From: Tetramitus jugosus
Taxonomy: Eukaryota; Heterolobosea; Eutetramitea; Acrasida; Vahlkampfiidae
DNA: 64,000 bases
Assembly: GCA_937625935.1 (NCBI GenBank)
Contig: OW569351.1
Span: forward strand, 372,001-436,000
Direction: 5' to 3'
The stretch's first letter is position 1. Each line of letters begins with the position of its first letter. Under the pieces are notes generated by a model. That model did not search any database. It saw nothing but the letters and a program-made list of their open reading frames with translations, and was not told the origin of the DNA. The translations under genes were made by a program, and so were the position numbers. Positions 21,592-32,445 of the stretch are shown here, piece by piece.

Positions 21592-23619
21592 ATGGCGCGA
21601 CACAAGAGAAGAAGCAAGAATCAAGACGCGGAATCATCCGAATTTTATCAACAACAACAACATAATAACAACAATGACAATGACAACAACATGGCTGCTG
21701 CTGATGATGATGAATACGAGTCAGAAGATGACAATGCCAAGCTATTGGACGAAACTGTTGACAAACAAATCTTTAACGTATTGAATGCCCTGAAACGCAA
21801 TGATCCTTCCATTTATGACAAGGGCACTCGTTTTTTTGATGCACAAGAATTGGAAAAGATGAAAAATGTGGACAAATCTCAACTGGTCAATCAATATTTT
21901 ACTCATGTCGGAAACGAGAAGGAAATGTTGGAGAAGAGACAACGCGCGTTACAGAGTTTTCATGATGCAGTCGATGAGGCAATGACATTCCCCGACAATG
22001 AAAATGATGATGGTGAAAATGATGATGATGAAAATGACATGGGTAGTCTATTTAAGAAGAAGCAAAAATCAAAGGAGGATCAATTGAGAGAAGAAGCAGC
22101 GTTTCAAGACTTTTTGAACAAGGAAAAGAGAAGAGAAAAGGACACATTGTTGAAACAGGGAGCATCTCTCGAGAGGTATGAATCGGGTGCAAAATTGTCC
22201 AATGAAGACGAATTTTTGAGAGATTACCTGATGAATAACAAGTGGATGATTGCAGGTGAAGACAAGAGTGATTCATCCAAGAAGAACAACAATAAGAAGA
22301 GCAAATCTTCATCTTTCCAAGAATTGGCCAAGGAATTGCGATCCACATATGACGATAATGAAAATGGCGATGATGATGATGATTTGGACTATGACAGTGA
22401 TGGTATGCAAAGAGACAGAGAGTTTGAAGAGTTGGAGAGAAGAGAGCAGGAAGAGCACTTGAGAAGCAGTAAGATTCCAACACTTGCAGAGCACAGATTC
22501 GAAGAAAAGGGTGCTGATAAGTTGGCAACCTACACGTACAAGAGTTCTGAGAGAGAGAAGAAGGTGACGGCAAAGGTGAGACAAGATTTGAACAGAAAGG
22601 AGAATAAGAAGAAGGCAAAGGAGGAAGCAAAGATGAAGGCTGCTGAAAAGACGCGTCAAATTCAAATCAATGTCTTACAAATGCTCATTGAATTGAAAAA
22701 ATTGATTCATGGAGATGGTTCAGTGGTTGATAAACTTGATTTGGAAGCCGAGTACTTGGAAGATGAAGAGAAGATGACACAAGTGTGGGACACTGTCGAA
22801 GATCAGAATGTTGTCGAGCAGTTGCTCTATGGATCAATCGAAGACGACTATGATGAGGATGAAGAGGGTGATGATACACCTGCTGAGACTGATCCTGAAA
22901 AGAGAAAGGTGCAACTGAGACGACAGATTCAAAAGGGACTGAGTGATTACTATGACAGTTTCTTTACGGATGCCGATCAGGAGCAAACCTTTAAGTTCAA
23001 GTATAAGCGCGTAGACAAGGATGACTTTGGCTTTACTGCTACCGATATCTTGGCTCTAGACGATGAAGATTTGGAAGATATTTTACCAATCAATAATATT
23101 AAGAGATACAATGCACATCGAAGCGATGACAGGACAAAGCAAATGGTCAGAGATCAAATTGAAAAGAAACTCAGTAGGTCCGACCCTGCTTCTAAGCCTT
23201 CCAGAAAGAGAAAGAGAAAGACCAAGAAGCAATCATCTTCTCACGATGATGATGAACACGAGGAGGATGAGCAACAAAATAATCAAGATCTAGATCAAGA
23301 AGAAGACCAAGAATCTCATAGGGAAGAAGAGGAAGGTGCTCCTGCTTCAAAATCAAGCTTGTTCAATGATGATGATGATAGTGATGCTGGTGCCTTTGAT
23401 GATGATTTCTTCTCTAAGAAGAAGCGAAAGATTGACCACAAGAAGGAGTCTGACAAACATACCAAGGAGGATGTATCCTCCAAGACTACTCCTGTTGTTG
23501 AACAACCAACAAAATCTGAGAAACCTGCCGAGCCAGAACGGTCAACCGTAGAGGAGAGCAATGCTCAAAAGAAGAAGCGAAGAGGCAAGAGAGGAAAGAA
23601 AAAGGAGAAGAGCGAATAA
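21592..23619 (+). CDS. KRI1: KRI1-family ribosome biogenesis protein
   Basis: A 675-residue nucleolar protein of the KRI1 family, needed for 40S subunit production together with the KH-domain factor KRR1. Diagnostic parts are an EDEFLRDYLMNNKWM segment at about 205-220 (family pattern FLxxYILxKxWI) and the C-terminal KRI1 domain around 465-500 (FKFKYKRVDKDDFGFTATDI). Long acidic and K/R-rich runs flank these, and the C-terminus is a poly-basic KKKRRGKRGKKKEKSE tail. The ATG at 21592 is the first in frame. Divergent from CTP synthase. Family call is good; the acidic linkers are low complexity and poorly conserved. Confidence 0.82.
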   Translation: MARHKRRSKNQDAESSEFYQQQQHNNNNDNDNNMAAADDDEYESEDDNAKLLDETVDKQIFNVLNALKRNDPSIYDKGTRFFDAQELEKMKNVDKSQLVNQYFTHVGNEKEMLEKRQRALQSFHDAVDEAMTFPDNENDDGENDDDENDMGSLFKKKQKSKEDQLREEAAFQDFLNKEKRREKDTLLKQGASLERYESGAKLSNEDEFLRDYLMNNKWMIAGEDKSDSSKKNNNKKSKSSSFQELAKELRSTYDDNENGDDDDDLDYDSDGMQRDREFEELERREQEEHLRSSKIPTLAEHRFEEKGADKLATYTYKSSEREKKVTAKVRQDLNRKENKKKAKEEAKMKAAEKTRQIQINVLQMLIELKKLIHGDGSVVDKLDLEAEYLEDEEKMTQVWDTVEDQNVVEQLLYGSIEDDYDEDEEGDDTPAETDPEKRKVQLRRQIQKGLSDYYDSFFTDADQEQTFKFKYKRVDKDDFGFTATDILALDDEDLEDILPINNIKRYNAHRSDDRTKQMVRDQIEKKLSRSDPASKPSRKRKRKTKKQSSSHDDDEHEEDEQQNNQDLDQEEDQESHREEEEGAPASKSSLFNDDDDSDAGAFDDDFFSKKKRKIDHKKESDKHTKEDVSSKTTPVVEQPTKSEKPAEPERSTVEESNAQKKKRRGKRGKKKEKSE

Positions 23620-23897
23620 AGTAAACTCATAAATCATTTTTGTTATTTCACATTGTTAATCTCCGAATATCCTCCGCCGTGTCATCAACTTGTCACTGTT
23701 TTTATGATTCGACCAAGTGAGTGAGGTGTGACAACTTGATTCTCCTAAAATTAACAAGGACCAGATGGTAAGCCTGCACTGAATCATTGATGTGTTGTTG
23801 TTTAGCCATCTCACACAAACAAAAAACAAACTCAACAAACCACCAATTAAACAGGCTCAAATCCATCTATCGATCGATTGACATTTCACATATACAA

Positions 23898-25298
23898 ATG
23901 GCCAATAAATTATTTGCAAACTGGGAACCTATTGCTCAAGCACTATCTGATGTCAGAAACGACAACACACCAACTGACTTTGTGCTCGTTGGTTACAGCA
24001 ACACCAAGATGGAAACACTAGAGTATATTACATCTGGTCAGGGAGGTGCCGATGAGATGAAACAGAGCTTGAGCAGCGATCAAGCTCTGTACGGATTCGT
24101 TCGTGTCAGTGAACGTATCGACGAATCCGACACGATCAAATTTTGTTTTGTAAAGTGGGTCGGCAACGATTTGAGACCCATGAGCAGAGCAAAGCTCACA
24201 CCTCAAGTCGGAGACATTACAGCACGATTCAAGCCATATCACGTCGATGTCTACTGCACAGAGTTTAGTGAAATCTCACAGGAGATTGTCGAAGGTCTGG
24301 TGGGCAAGGCCAGTATGTCCAAGAGTGCAGTCATTGACAATGACAGAGCAAAGAGAATCATGGACGAGAATGAAAAAAAGAGAAGAGTCGTAGAGGAGAG
24401 ATTGAATACTCCGCTCAATCAATCTTCCGGCACCACAACCTCCGTCGTCCCTACCTATGGAAATAACGCTGCTGCATCCACCGCATCTCCAACTCAACAG
24501 TTGACGGCTGACCAACAGGAAACTTTACAAAAATTGGAAGGCTTCTTGAACAGCGGAATTTTGACTGAAGAGGAATTTGAGGCCAAGAAGAAGCAAGTTC
24601 TTTCCTCGTCTTCTCCAACTACCCCAACGACTCCTTCCGCTCCATCTTCCACCTCCTCTCCAACCGTTGCCAAGAAAACAGCTCCTGTCGCATCTGTTAG
24701 CTCCGTTGCTAGCTCCAGCGCAGCCAACAGCGGCTCCTCCAAGAATGAAATTGAAGCTGCCATGAAGAGAGCTACCTTGGTTCGCTTCCCTGACGCTGAT
24801 GCCATCATTGACGCCATCGCTCAAGTGAGAAACGATCGCTCAGAGATAGATTGGGTGCTCACTGGTTACACTGATCTCAAGCAAACCAAGGACATGCACA
24901 TTGGTCTCATTGGCTCCGGAAGTGGCGGTGTCGAAGAGTTGAAGCAACACTTGACTGACGACAACATCTACTATGGTATTGTGAGAATGACTGATCAAAT
25001 TGACAACTCCATCACTGTCAAGTTTGTCTTTATTCACTTTATGGGCGACGGATTGAAGCCAATGGCCAGAGCTCGTGTCACTACTCATAAGCTCACCGTG
25101 AGCGAAGTGTTCAGACCATATCATGTCGACACGTTTGCAAGCAAGGCCGACGAACTCTCACAGGAATTGTTGGAGAACTTGGTTGGTGCCACCAGTTTCT
25201 CAAAGTCAAACGTCATTGACAATGATAGAGCCAGGAAGATCATGGACGAGAATGAATCCAAGAGAAAGGCAGTCGAGGACAAGGTTATTGTCATGTAA
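23898..25298 (+). CDS. Tandem coactosin-like (ADF-H) protein with SHOCT-like linker
   Basis: A 466-residue actin-binding protein with two coactosin-type ADF-H domains, at about 1-150 and 285-435. Both have the pattern ALSDVRNDNTPTDFVLVGY / AIAQVRNDRSEIDWVLTGY, and both end in a near-identical helical tail (VIDNDRAKRIMDENEKKRR / VIDNDRARKIMDENESKRK). The two halves are therefore an internal duplication. The linker is S/T/P/A-rich and holds a SHOCT-like module at about 205-236 (LEGFLNSGILTEEEFEAKKK), a motif better known from bacterial proteins. Coactosin binds F-actin and opposes capping; two linked domains could bridge or stabilise filaments (inference). The start at 23898 begins the ADF-H domain. 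Confidence 0.85.
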   Translation: MANKLFANWEPIAQALSDVRNDNTPTDFVLVGYSNTKMETLEYITSGQGGADEMKQSLSSDQALYGFVRVSERIDESDTIKFCFVKWVGNDLRPMSRAKLTPQVGDITARFKPYHVDVYCTEFSEISQEIVEGLVGKASMSKSAVIDNDRAKRIMDENEKKRRVVEERLNTPLNQSSGTTTSVVPTYGNNAAASTASPTQQLTADQQETLQKLEGFLNSGILTEEEFEAKKKQVLSSSSPTTPTTPSAPSSTSSPTVAKKTAPVASVSSVASSSAANSGSSKNEIEAAMKRATLVRFPDADAIIDAIAQVRNDRSEIDWVLTGYTDLKQTKDMHIGLIGSGSGGVEELKQHLTDDNIYYGIVRMTDQIDNSITVKFVFIHFMGDGLKPMARARVTTHKLTVSEVFRPYHVDTFASKADELSQELLENLVGATSFSKSNVIDNDRARKIMDENESKRKAVEDKVIVM

Positions 25299-25353
25299 TT
25301 TTTGAAAAGATATCGTAAATAGTACACAAATTTGTTATAATTCTTTACTACGA

Positions 25354-25566
25354 CTATTCCTTGAACTCTTGTGAGCTGTTGGATTGTTCAATGTCTGTCG
25401 TCTTCTTCTTCTTGTGAATGACCATGTCACTCAGGTCTCTGTTATGTTGAGAACCTTCGTCAATTATGGCTCTCGTCTCCTTGGACATCCTCTGGGGAGT
25501 GTTCAACAGATCGATATTCGCACTAGGAGAGAAGTCAATGGTACGGGATTCTTCAGAGTCAGCCAT
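25354..25566 (-). CDS. Small unknown protein
   Basis: A 70-residue hydrophilic frame starting MADSEESRTIDFSPSANIDL. It is rich in S, E and K with a KKKK patch and no transmembrane or signal segment. It sits convergently 55 bp from the coactosin gene stop and just downstream of the POL5 gene promoter-distal end. The spacing, the clean ATG and typical codon choice support a real small gene, but no family is recognised. It may be a small regulator or simply a chance frame. Confidence 0.5.
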   Translation of the reverse strand: MADSEESRTIDFSPSANIDLLNTPQRMSKETRAIIDEGSQHNRDLSDMVIHKKKKTTDIEQSNSSQEFKE

Positions 25567-25763
25567 TGTATGTGTGATTGAAATTGAAAGTACTTCTTTT
25601 GTTTTTTGTTTCTTGTTTCTGTTCAATCTTCAGTTGGCTCGAAAAATACAACGAGCTCGCCATTCAAAATAGAACGAATTATTTATACTCAGATCTCGAC
25701 CACAAAGAAACACGCTCCCACAAACACGTGTAGAACTACAAGTACACACAATATGGTATTTAT

Positions 25764-28700
25764 TTACTTCTTGGATGCCTTCTTCTTCTTTTGTGGTTGA
25801 GAGTCGGCTGGAGCAGACTGCTTTCCTTCCTTGTTTTGCTCAGATATCTTCCGTTTGTTGGTTTGTTTCTTGTCCTGTGCAGGTTTTTCTGATGCCACAG
25901 CTGTGGATACAGCTTTAGCTGGCTCAGCCTTATCACTGTGTTTCACTTCCTTTACAGCATTCAACAACTTGTCGATGATGGTTTGGAATTTTGGTTGCTT
26001 TTCCTTCAGTGTCGTCAGTACATCGTTGGTTTTCGTTCTGAGAGAGCTAGATATGCCGACCTTATTTGCGATCAACAGATCGACAACCTTGTGGGTTGTG
26101 GTAGTGAAGTGAGTGAACTCACTCTTCGATGGAATCTTTTCTTCGAATGTAGGGCAGAGAGCAATCAACACCTCGAAGATGTTCTTGATATCGCTTGGAG
26201 CAGAGAAGAAAGATCCCTTGCTCTTGTGATTGTTCACAACAAAGTGATAGAATCTAATAACATCGGAACGTGCCTTTTGTCCACTAGCCAAGAACTTGCT
26301 TGTCATTTGGGCAGTGATACGTGGCATTAGGAAATGCACTCCCCATGCAAAAGCAGCAGGGATCTTGAACTTGAAACCTGATTGAGCGAGAGCCTTGCAG
26401 ACAATCTTCGAGCAAGATACTGGTAGGTTCTTGTTGGCCTTGGTCCTAACGGAGGCTATTCTGTCCAAGAGAGCAATCAAGAACGGAATGCACTTGTCGA
26501 ACAGCAAGCTCTTGACAGAGTTTTGCAAGTGTTGACTTGCCTTGCTTGTTGACAACTTTCTGTTATTTGCAAAACTTAGAATATGCGAGAGTTGAGGTGT
26601 TACCTTCTCCTCAATGATAGCCAATTGCTCTGGAGTCAGTTGAGAACTGAAGGTAAGAGTGTTTTCACCCTTCACAGAGAACACAGAAATGGCATCCATG
26701 ATAGACTTTCCTCTACCTTCAGGCTTGGTAATATTCTTGGCAATAGCAATGACTCTCTCCAAGATTACAGCTCTTGGGTTGTTGATTGATCCTCTAATAA
26801 AGTCGAGGCATTCAACAAACATGTTCAAGAGCACGGAGGAAGGAGTATTCTTGTGGACTAGACCTTCCAACATGGACACAATATTCTTAGCAACTTCGAT
26901 TTGTGGTTGATTCGTCTTCTTTCTCTTCTCAGCCTCGAGTCTTCTCAGCTTAAATGCAGCAGCGATGGTACCATCGATGGAAAACATCTTTTCATCAGTC
27001 CAATCAGCCTCAGGATCCTCTTCTTCATCGTCACCCATCTTCTCATCTTCTGCTTCGTCATCTTCAGACTCCTCATCCTCCTCACTTTCCTCTTCTTCTG
27101 CTGTTGGCTTTTCATTGGAAGATTCCTTTGGCTCCTCTGCTTCGTTGTCTGATTCATCATCCATATCTTCGTCAGAGTCCTCTTCGTTTTCATCCTTTGA
27201 ACTGTCGTCATATAATGCTTGGAACAACAATTGGAAGCATTCAGAGTTCAAATAAGAAGAGAATGCAAACAGACACATTCTGGTCGCATAAGTCAATGAT
27301 TGTTCAGCAGTGACAAGACCTACTAACACATCAGTGAAGACTTCCATTGGCTCTGGTGCCTTCTCTTCGCCCTCTTCTGACTTTGCCTCCTTATCCTTGG
27401 AGGACTTGCTCTTAGAGGAGAAGATGTTGTTTAGGAACTGGAGCAAATCATCAGCCATATCACTAGAAATGACTTCTGGGTCATGCAACTGACAGACCAT
27501 GATATTATTCACTAGAACCTTCAGACTACACAGTTGAGCAGTTTGAATGCTAGTGTGATCACTTCTTTTCAGTAAGGTTCTGATCGTCTCTCTGACTGAT
27601 TTCAAAACCTTTCTGATAGAGTCTGTTTCCTCAGTGAAAACACTGTCCCTAGTTGCCTTGGTCTTCAACAATTCCTGTTCAAAGTTCAATAATTCATGGG
27701 ACCACGCCTTCATTTGAGTTGGCACCTTTGGCTTATTTGATTCGACATTGCTTGCCTTGGAAATTTCATAGTGTTGTTCCAAGAGAGAGAGATTTCTCAA
27801 GAACTCCAATAAACGATTGGTAATAGTTTGTCTCAATTCATCAGAAATGGAGGTTGTTCTCAAAACAAAAAGCGTCTCATTCGATGTTCCATTGCTCTCA
27901 AAGAAGGCAGGAACGAACAACAGCTTCAAAAGCTCCAAAATTCTTCTTGGTTCGCACTTTTGAGAATCATAAATACGGCAGTTGGTTTCAATAGCAGATA
28001 TCACGAGAGATGTGGTAGCATCAGAAAAGTTGTTCTTCAAGACGTGTTTCACAACAGCCAATAGAGAGGCCATGTCTGGATGCAGAGAGTGAGCAATAGA
28101 CTTGTTGATTAGATTCTTGAGCGATGTGTTCTTCTGATCCTTCTCATAGAGGTCAACAAGATTCACCAATACACTCTGATCCTCCACCATCTTCTTCTTA
28201 ATAAGCTTGTCCAGTTTGTTGATTGCAAAGAGGCCCTTCTTTGGTGTTCTCTTGTTCGTGTTTGGCCATGATCTCAGATAGGTCTGATTGGTCAATGGGA
28301 ACTTTGAGATACCAATGTCAGAATGACTCAAAACCTTTGCACAATAGTCAGCACCTGATTTCACACCTGACTTTAAGAACACACCACGATCCATGAAATA
28401 ATTCAATCGTGCACTAATCACGTCACTGTTCGCTTTTGCCAATTCATCAATGTGTGCGTCGACAATAGGTGGCAATTGATCGCTTGTTTGCAAATAAGCA
28501 TATAACTCATCGATAAACTTTGTTGATGTTAAAATATTGGCATCTGTTTGGTCGTTGGATCGCAGAGTGAATGATTTCTATAAAGGTTGGTTACTTGGTT
28601 AGTCATCATCATCATCGTCAAAAACAACAACAAATAATGATAATACGTACTGGATAAAGCTGAGACAAGTAATACGTCAAAGCAAAGTGATGCAATCTAA

Positions 28701-29591
28701 ATGAAGAGTATTCAGGAGTAATGAGTGGAGCGACATAGGCATCAACAATCTTCTTCTTTGCAAATTCCTTATCGTGCTTCATTGCACTCTTCACAATACC
28801 TATCAATGTTTCAATCACCAAATTCCTCACTGAAAAAGAAGTCTTGTGATTGTAAATGGCCAATAGTTGAGCAATTCTGGCCTCCCATTCTTCAATGTTC
28901 ACTGCGGTGACTGGAATCAAATCAGATTCATGAAGACACGATATGTAGAGACATTCAGCTACTTGATTTGCACTTAATGTCTTCTCTAATTCCTTCAGTT
29001 GGTTGATTGGTATTTGAGACTTGAATGTGCTAAAGAACTAAGAAATGAAGTGCGTGTGAGTGTCCATTTTTTTTGAGCGCACAACACATTTGACAAAAAA
29101 ATTGTAAATTGGCGGCAAAAAAAACGTACCTGAGCCAACACGGAAGCACTCAAGAGTCTCCTGTCTCCAAAGTTAAGACTGATAATAGCTGCGGATATAA
29201 AGTTCTTTGTTTCTTCAAAATCAAGCAATGATTTGACCTCGTTGTTGTTAATTAACTGTTGCAATTCTTCAAAAAGCTTTGAGACTGTAGCAGCAAAATC
29301 AGATACAATCTTCATATTGTTTGACATTCTCTGATTGTGTGATTGTGATGTGGACGATGGTGTGCTATTGCTAGTTGTTGTCGATATCAATGCATGCAAT
29401 TCATCTTGAATCGCATGAGAAGAAGGGAATTGTCTCAACAGATTAATCAAAGTAGACTTTTTTGGCGTCTTCTCAGCCTTCTTTGCTGGAACATCCTTGT
29501 TCACGACTTTTTTTGAAGCTTTTTGTTGTTGTTGTTCGTCATTCGATGATGATACTTGTTTCTTTTGTTGTTGTTTGGATGCAGTGGTCAT
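25764..29591 (-). CDS. POL5: POL5/MYBBP1A-family nucleolar protein, three exons
   Basis: A 1220-residue DNA-polymerase-phi/MYBBP1A family protein. In yeast Pol5 is a nucleolar HEAT-like protein needed for rRNA synthesis and large-subunit assembly, not a real polymerase. Exons are 29130-29591, 28651-29037 and 25764-28577. Introns are 29038-29129 (92 nt, GTACGT...TTAG) and 28578-28650 (73 nt, GTACGT...ATAG), both phase 0. The N-terminus is K/Q/S-rich. HEAT-like helices follow, then a long acidic loop (about 735-800) just before the family motif DWTDEKMFSIDGTIAAAFKL, and a basic K-rich tail. Divergent from the gene at 29902 across 310 bp. The intron junctions keep one uninterrupted helical protein. 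Confidence 0.83.
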
Positions 29592-29901
29592 TTTGTTGCG
29601 CGCTCAATCCCAATATCACCAAATATGTTTGTTGTTTGCTTTGTTGTTGTTGAATGTGTGTGTGTGATGATGTGCAATAATTGCCTTTGCCCGTGTTGTG
29701 AAACCTCGTTGTGTGCAAGAATGCGCGCTGTGTGAGAATTCTGTGTGGTGTGAAAACGGAGCTTGCATATTCTTGTTGAACCTCAATCGAGACTTACAAA
29801 AAAAACACGGAGAAATAAGACCGCCAGTTTGTGCTTGAACTACGATTCCAAGAATCAAAAAACCACACAGATCAGGTAGAAAAGCAGCCGAGTAATATAC
29901 A
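29592..29901. promoter_or_regulatory. Bidirectional promoter, POL5 / unknown gene
   Basis: The 310-bp spacer between divergent start codons. It holds GTTGTTGTT and (TG)n-like runs near 29640-29665 and no recognisable RNA gene. A GCGCGCTC next to the POL5 ATG is GC-rich, but no canonical E2F-like core was found. Confidence 0.35.
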
Positions 29902-30504
29902 ATGGAAGAAATTGAAGAAGAATTCAAGAAGCAATTTGATCCAAACCACCCTACCTACCACAACAGCAAGGACACTAGACCTATTGTGCCCTACTCCGGA
30001 GTGTCCAAGGTTCCAAGTAGCATGCCGAATGAAAGACCAGAAAACTGTCAAGAGCAACAAGTTGATGAAGCTCCAATAAACTATGGTGTGGAATTTGACT
30101 CTATTCAGGCAGTTAGAGAGCTATTGGGAGACTTGAAGAAGAAGATAGTTGCGGTAACTCAACCCATGGAGGCAGTCATCCGATTAACTTCAAATGGAGC
30201 ACCAGAGAGTCAAATTTCTGTCGAGGAAAAGAAAAAGGCAACTGCCATTGATAGTCTGAATTCGTTGAAGGAGTTGTTCCAACAAAATAGCACTGGCAGT
30301 GAAGCTCTTGTCGAAGTGAAACTTCAAGTCATTGATACCATTACAGAAGGAGCTAACAAGCAGTATGAAACCACAGAGGAACTCTTTGACTTTGCATCTC
30401 TGTGTAAGAGAGAAACTCAAAAGATTTTCAACGAACAAAAACAATTGTTGGAGAAGTTGAAGAAGATCAAGAAGGACTATGCTCTTGCTCAACAACAGCA
30501 ATAA
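29902..30504 (+). CDS. Unknown helical protein
   Basis: A 200-residue protein starting MEEIEEEFKKQFDPNHP, not recognised. The first ~70 residues are disordered and P/N/S-rich with an acidic start. About 70-200 form amphipathic helices ending in a coiled coil (KQLLEKLKKIKKDYALAQQQ). No membrane segment or signal peptide is visible. The short 105-bp gap to the next plus-strand gene leaves little room for a separate promoter, so read-through or a very compact promoter is possible. The function is unknown. Confidence 0.7.
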   Translation: MEEIEEEFKKQFDPNHPTYHNSKDTRPIVPYSGVSKVPSSMPNERPENCQEQQVDEAPINYGVEFDSIQAVRELLGDLKKKIVAVTQPMEAVIRLTSNGAPESQISVEEKKKATAIDSLNSLKELFQQNSTGSEALVEVKLQVIDTITEGANKQYETTEELFDFASLCKRETQKIFNEQKQLLEKLKKIKKDYALAQQQQ

Positions 30505-30609
30505 AATTGTCAAAATTAATCACAAAATTTTTTGTATCAATTCAACAAAAGCTTCAGTTTGCAATTAGCCGACCAAACAACAAAGCTCAAATAGGGAAAA
30601 GAAAAAGAA

Positions 30610-32427
30610 ATGATAGAATCGAGTCTATATCCAAAGGACTACCCGAACGGAACTCACAATCATAGATTCACAGTAACAGGCAACGTTGTCGAGCTTCCAA
30701 TGTCACCTTTTAAGCAAGAGCTACAGATGAAAAAACACTCCAATTCTAGTCCAACGCACCCTATTGAATCGATCAATAACAATGGATATGAGGGAAACAA
30801 AGCAAGCTCTACCTCGATTCAATCGTCTTATTCACGACCCACGGGTAAAACACCAACTGGAAATGGATCCAATCTTTTTAACAAGTCTCTGTTGTCTGAT
30901 ACAAAGTCTTCAAGTCTGAATCGCACAACACCAGAGCAAAGTCAAAAATCGAAAATGGATGGAACTTCAAAGAACCATGTGGACAGAATTAACGATTTAC
31001 TGAGTGATAAGGAGTTTGAAATTCGAAAGGGATCTGAAAACAAACTTTCAAGCTATTTCAGCCAGACTTCACTCAATTTAATCAGTAAGGCGTATGAGAT
31101 GAAACGATATGTTGAGAAGGAGCTGAACAGTGATGACGAGGAGACGAGTATTGACATTGATCGAGCAAGAGGTAGTAAATATGATAAGTACTGTCCGAAT
31201 TACTACCATAAACATCGAGAACCAACGAAACACAAGCGAGTACCTATATTGATTCCGCAACCAACTTCTAGTGAGAAAAGAGAACAAACCAAACAAAATA
31301 TTCAGGAGTTTGAGAGATATAAATCAGAAATTCTCGATCTCAGGAACGAAGTATCTCAATTACACAATAATCTAAAGAATGAGAAAGAGAAGCGGAGAAG
31401 AGATCGGAGCAACTTCGATATGGTTAGGGAGCAACAAGACAAGCAGCTTCAAATGAAGGAGGAAACGTTGGACAAGTTCAAGAAGATAGTCGAGGAATTG
31501 GAGTTTGCTAACAAAAAGAAGGATAATGAATCACTCATTTTGATACAAGATAAATCAAATCTAAGGAACAAACTTAGCATGTTAGAGAAGATGTTATCCG
31601 AAAAAGAAGAGAAAATACGGAGTCAAGATCGGACCCATCTAAGACCACTTCTGGAAGAATACCAGAAACAGATTGATAAGCTCATCAAAACCCACGAAGA
31701 AGAAGTTCAAAGGTTCAATAGAGAGAATGGCGAGCTACGGATCATCATTCAGAATCAGAACAAAGAGATAGAGGAGAATGATGAGATTAAGCAAAAACTA
31801 GAGAATCTCGAAGCTGAGTATGAGGAATTTAAAGCAACAACTGAACAAACGATAGCAGAGTATGAGGATCAGATGTCCAAGTATGAAACGAGTGTACAAA
31901 ATATGATTGAAGAGAAGAGAACACTGAATGATTCCTTTAATCAGAGTATGGATCAAGTCTACGACCAGATCATTGAGCGGGAGAAGAGTAAGAATGAGGC
32001 AATTGAACTTCTGGAGAATGTAAATAAGGAACTTAGGGATGATTTGTCGCTAATACATGAACAGTTCAGACAACGAATGCAGGAGAAAGATGTCGAGAAT
32101 CACAACTTGATACTACAGATGAAACAGTTGAGAGATGAAGATTACGCAACTCAAAGTGTTATTCAAATCAACAAGGAAGTGAAATATTGCTTGGGAGAGG
32201 TCAGAAGCTTAATACATCTAATCGAATCTCGGTCAAATGAAGCGAGTTCAATCTTTGACACGAACAAGACCTTCTCACCTCGAGAAGTACAACAAGAGAA
32301 TAATCATGCTGCTGCTCTTCGTAATGTTCTTCTGCTTCGGAAGGATCTGGAGCACTTGAAGGCTACAGTTACAGAGCAATATTCTCTCCACATCAGCAGT
32401 GCAGTCAATGATTGTACAACGCAGTAA
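30610..32427 (+). CDS. Coiled-coil protein, possibly centrosomal
   Basis: A 605-residue protein. The first ~115 residues are S/T/N-rich and disordered. A short folded part follows (about 115-215), then a near-continuous coiled coil (about 225-530). The C-terminal segment LRNVLLLRKDLEHLKATVTE...CTTQ faintly recalls the C-termini of some centrosomal coiled-coil proteins; this is a weak impression and no family is claimed. The stop lies 18 bp from the stop of the convergent lysine-pathway fusion gene, with AATAAA signals inside that gap. Confidence 0.7.
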   Translation: MIESSLYPKDYPNGTHNHRFTVTGNVVELPMSPFKQELQMKKHSNSSPTHPIESINNNGYEGNKASSTSIQSSYSRPTGKTPTGNGSNLFNKSLLSDTKSSSLNRTTPEQSQKSKMDGTSKNHVDRINDLLSDKEFEIRKGSENKLSSYFSQTSLNLISKAYEMKRYVEKELNSDDEETSIDIDRARGSKYDKYCPNYYHKHREPTKHKRVPILIPQPTSSEKREQTKQNIQEFERYKSEILDLRNEVSQLHNNLKNEKEKRRRDRSNFDMVREQQDKQLQMKEETLDKFKKIVEELEFANKKKDNESLILIQDKSNLRNKLSMLEKMLSEKEEKIRSQDRTHLRPLLEEYQKQIDKLIKTHEEEVQRFNRENGELRIIIQNQNKEIEENDEIKQKLENLEAEYEEFKATTEQTIAEYEDQMSKYETSVQNMIEEKRTLNDSFNQSMDQVYDQIIEREKSKNEAIELLENVNKELRDDLSLIHEQFRQRMQEKDVENHNLILQMKQLRDEDYATQSVIQINKEVKYCLGEVRSLIHLIESRSNEASSIFDTNKTFSPREVQQENNHAAALRNVLLLRKDLEHLKATVTEQYSLHISSAVNDCTTQ

Positions 32428-32428
32428 G

Positions 32429-32438
32429 AATAAATAAA
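32429..32438 (+). terminator. Poly(A) signals in an 18-bp convergent gap
   Basis: Two overlapping AATAAA hexamers (32429-32434 and 32433-32438) lie directly after the stop at 32427 and inside the 18-bp gap to the opposing stop at 32446. The plus-strand mRNA must therefore end within the opposing coding region. Confidence 0.45.
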
Positions 32439-32445
32439 AGTTAGT

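Noticed and set aside
23768-23805. Possible 38-nt 5' leader intron (GTAAGC...TTTAG) upstream of the coactosin gene
   Set aside because: Shorter than any well-supported intron here (56 nt or more), and it does not affect the coding region. No proof without transcripts.
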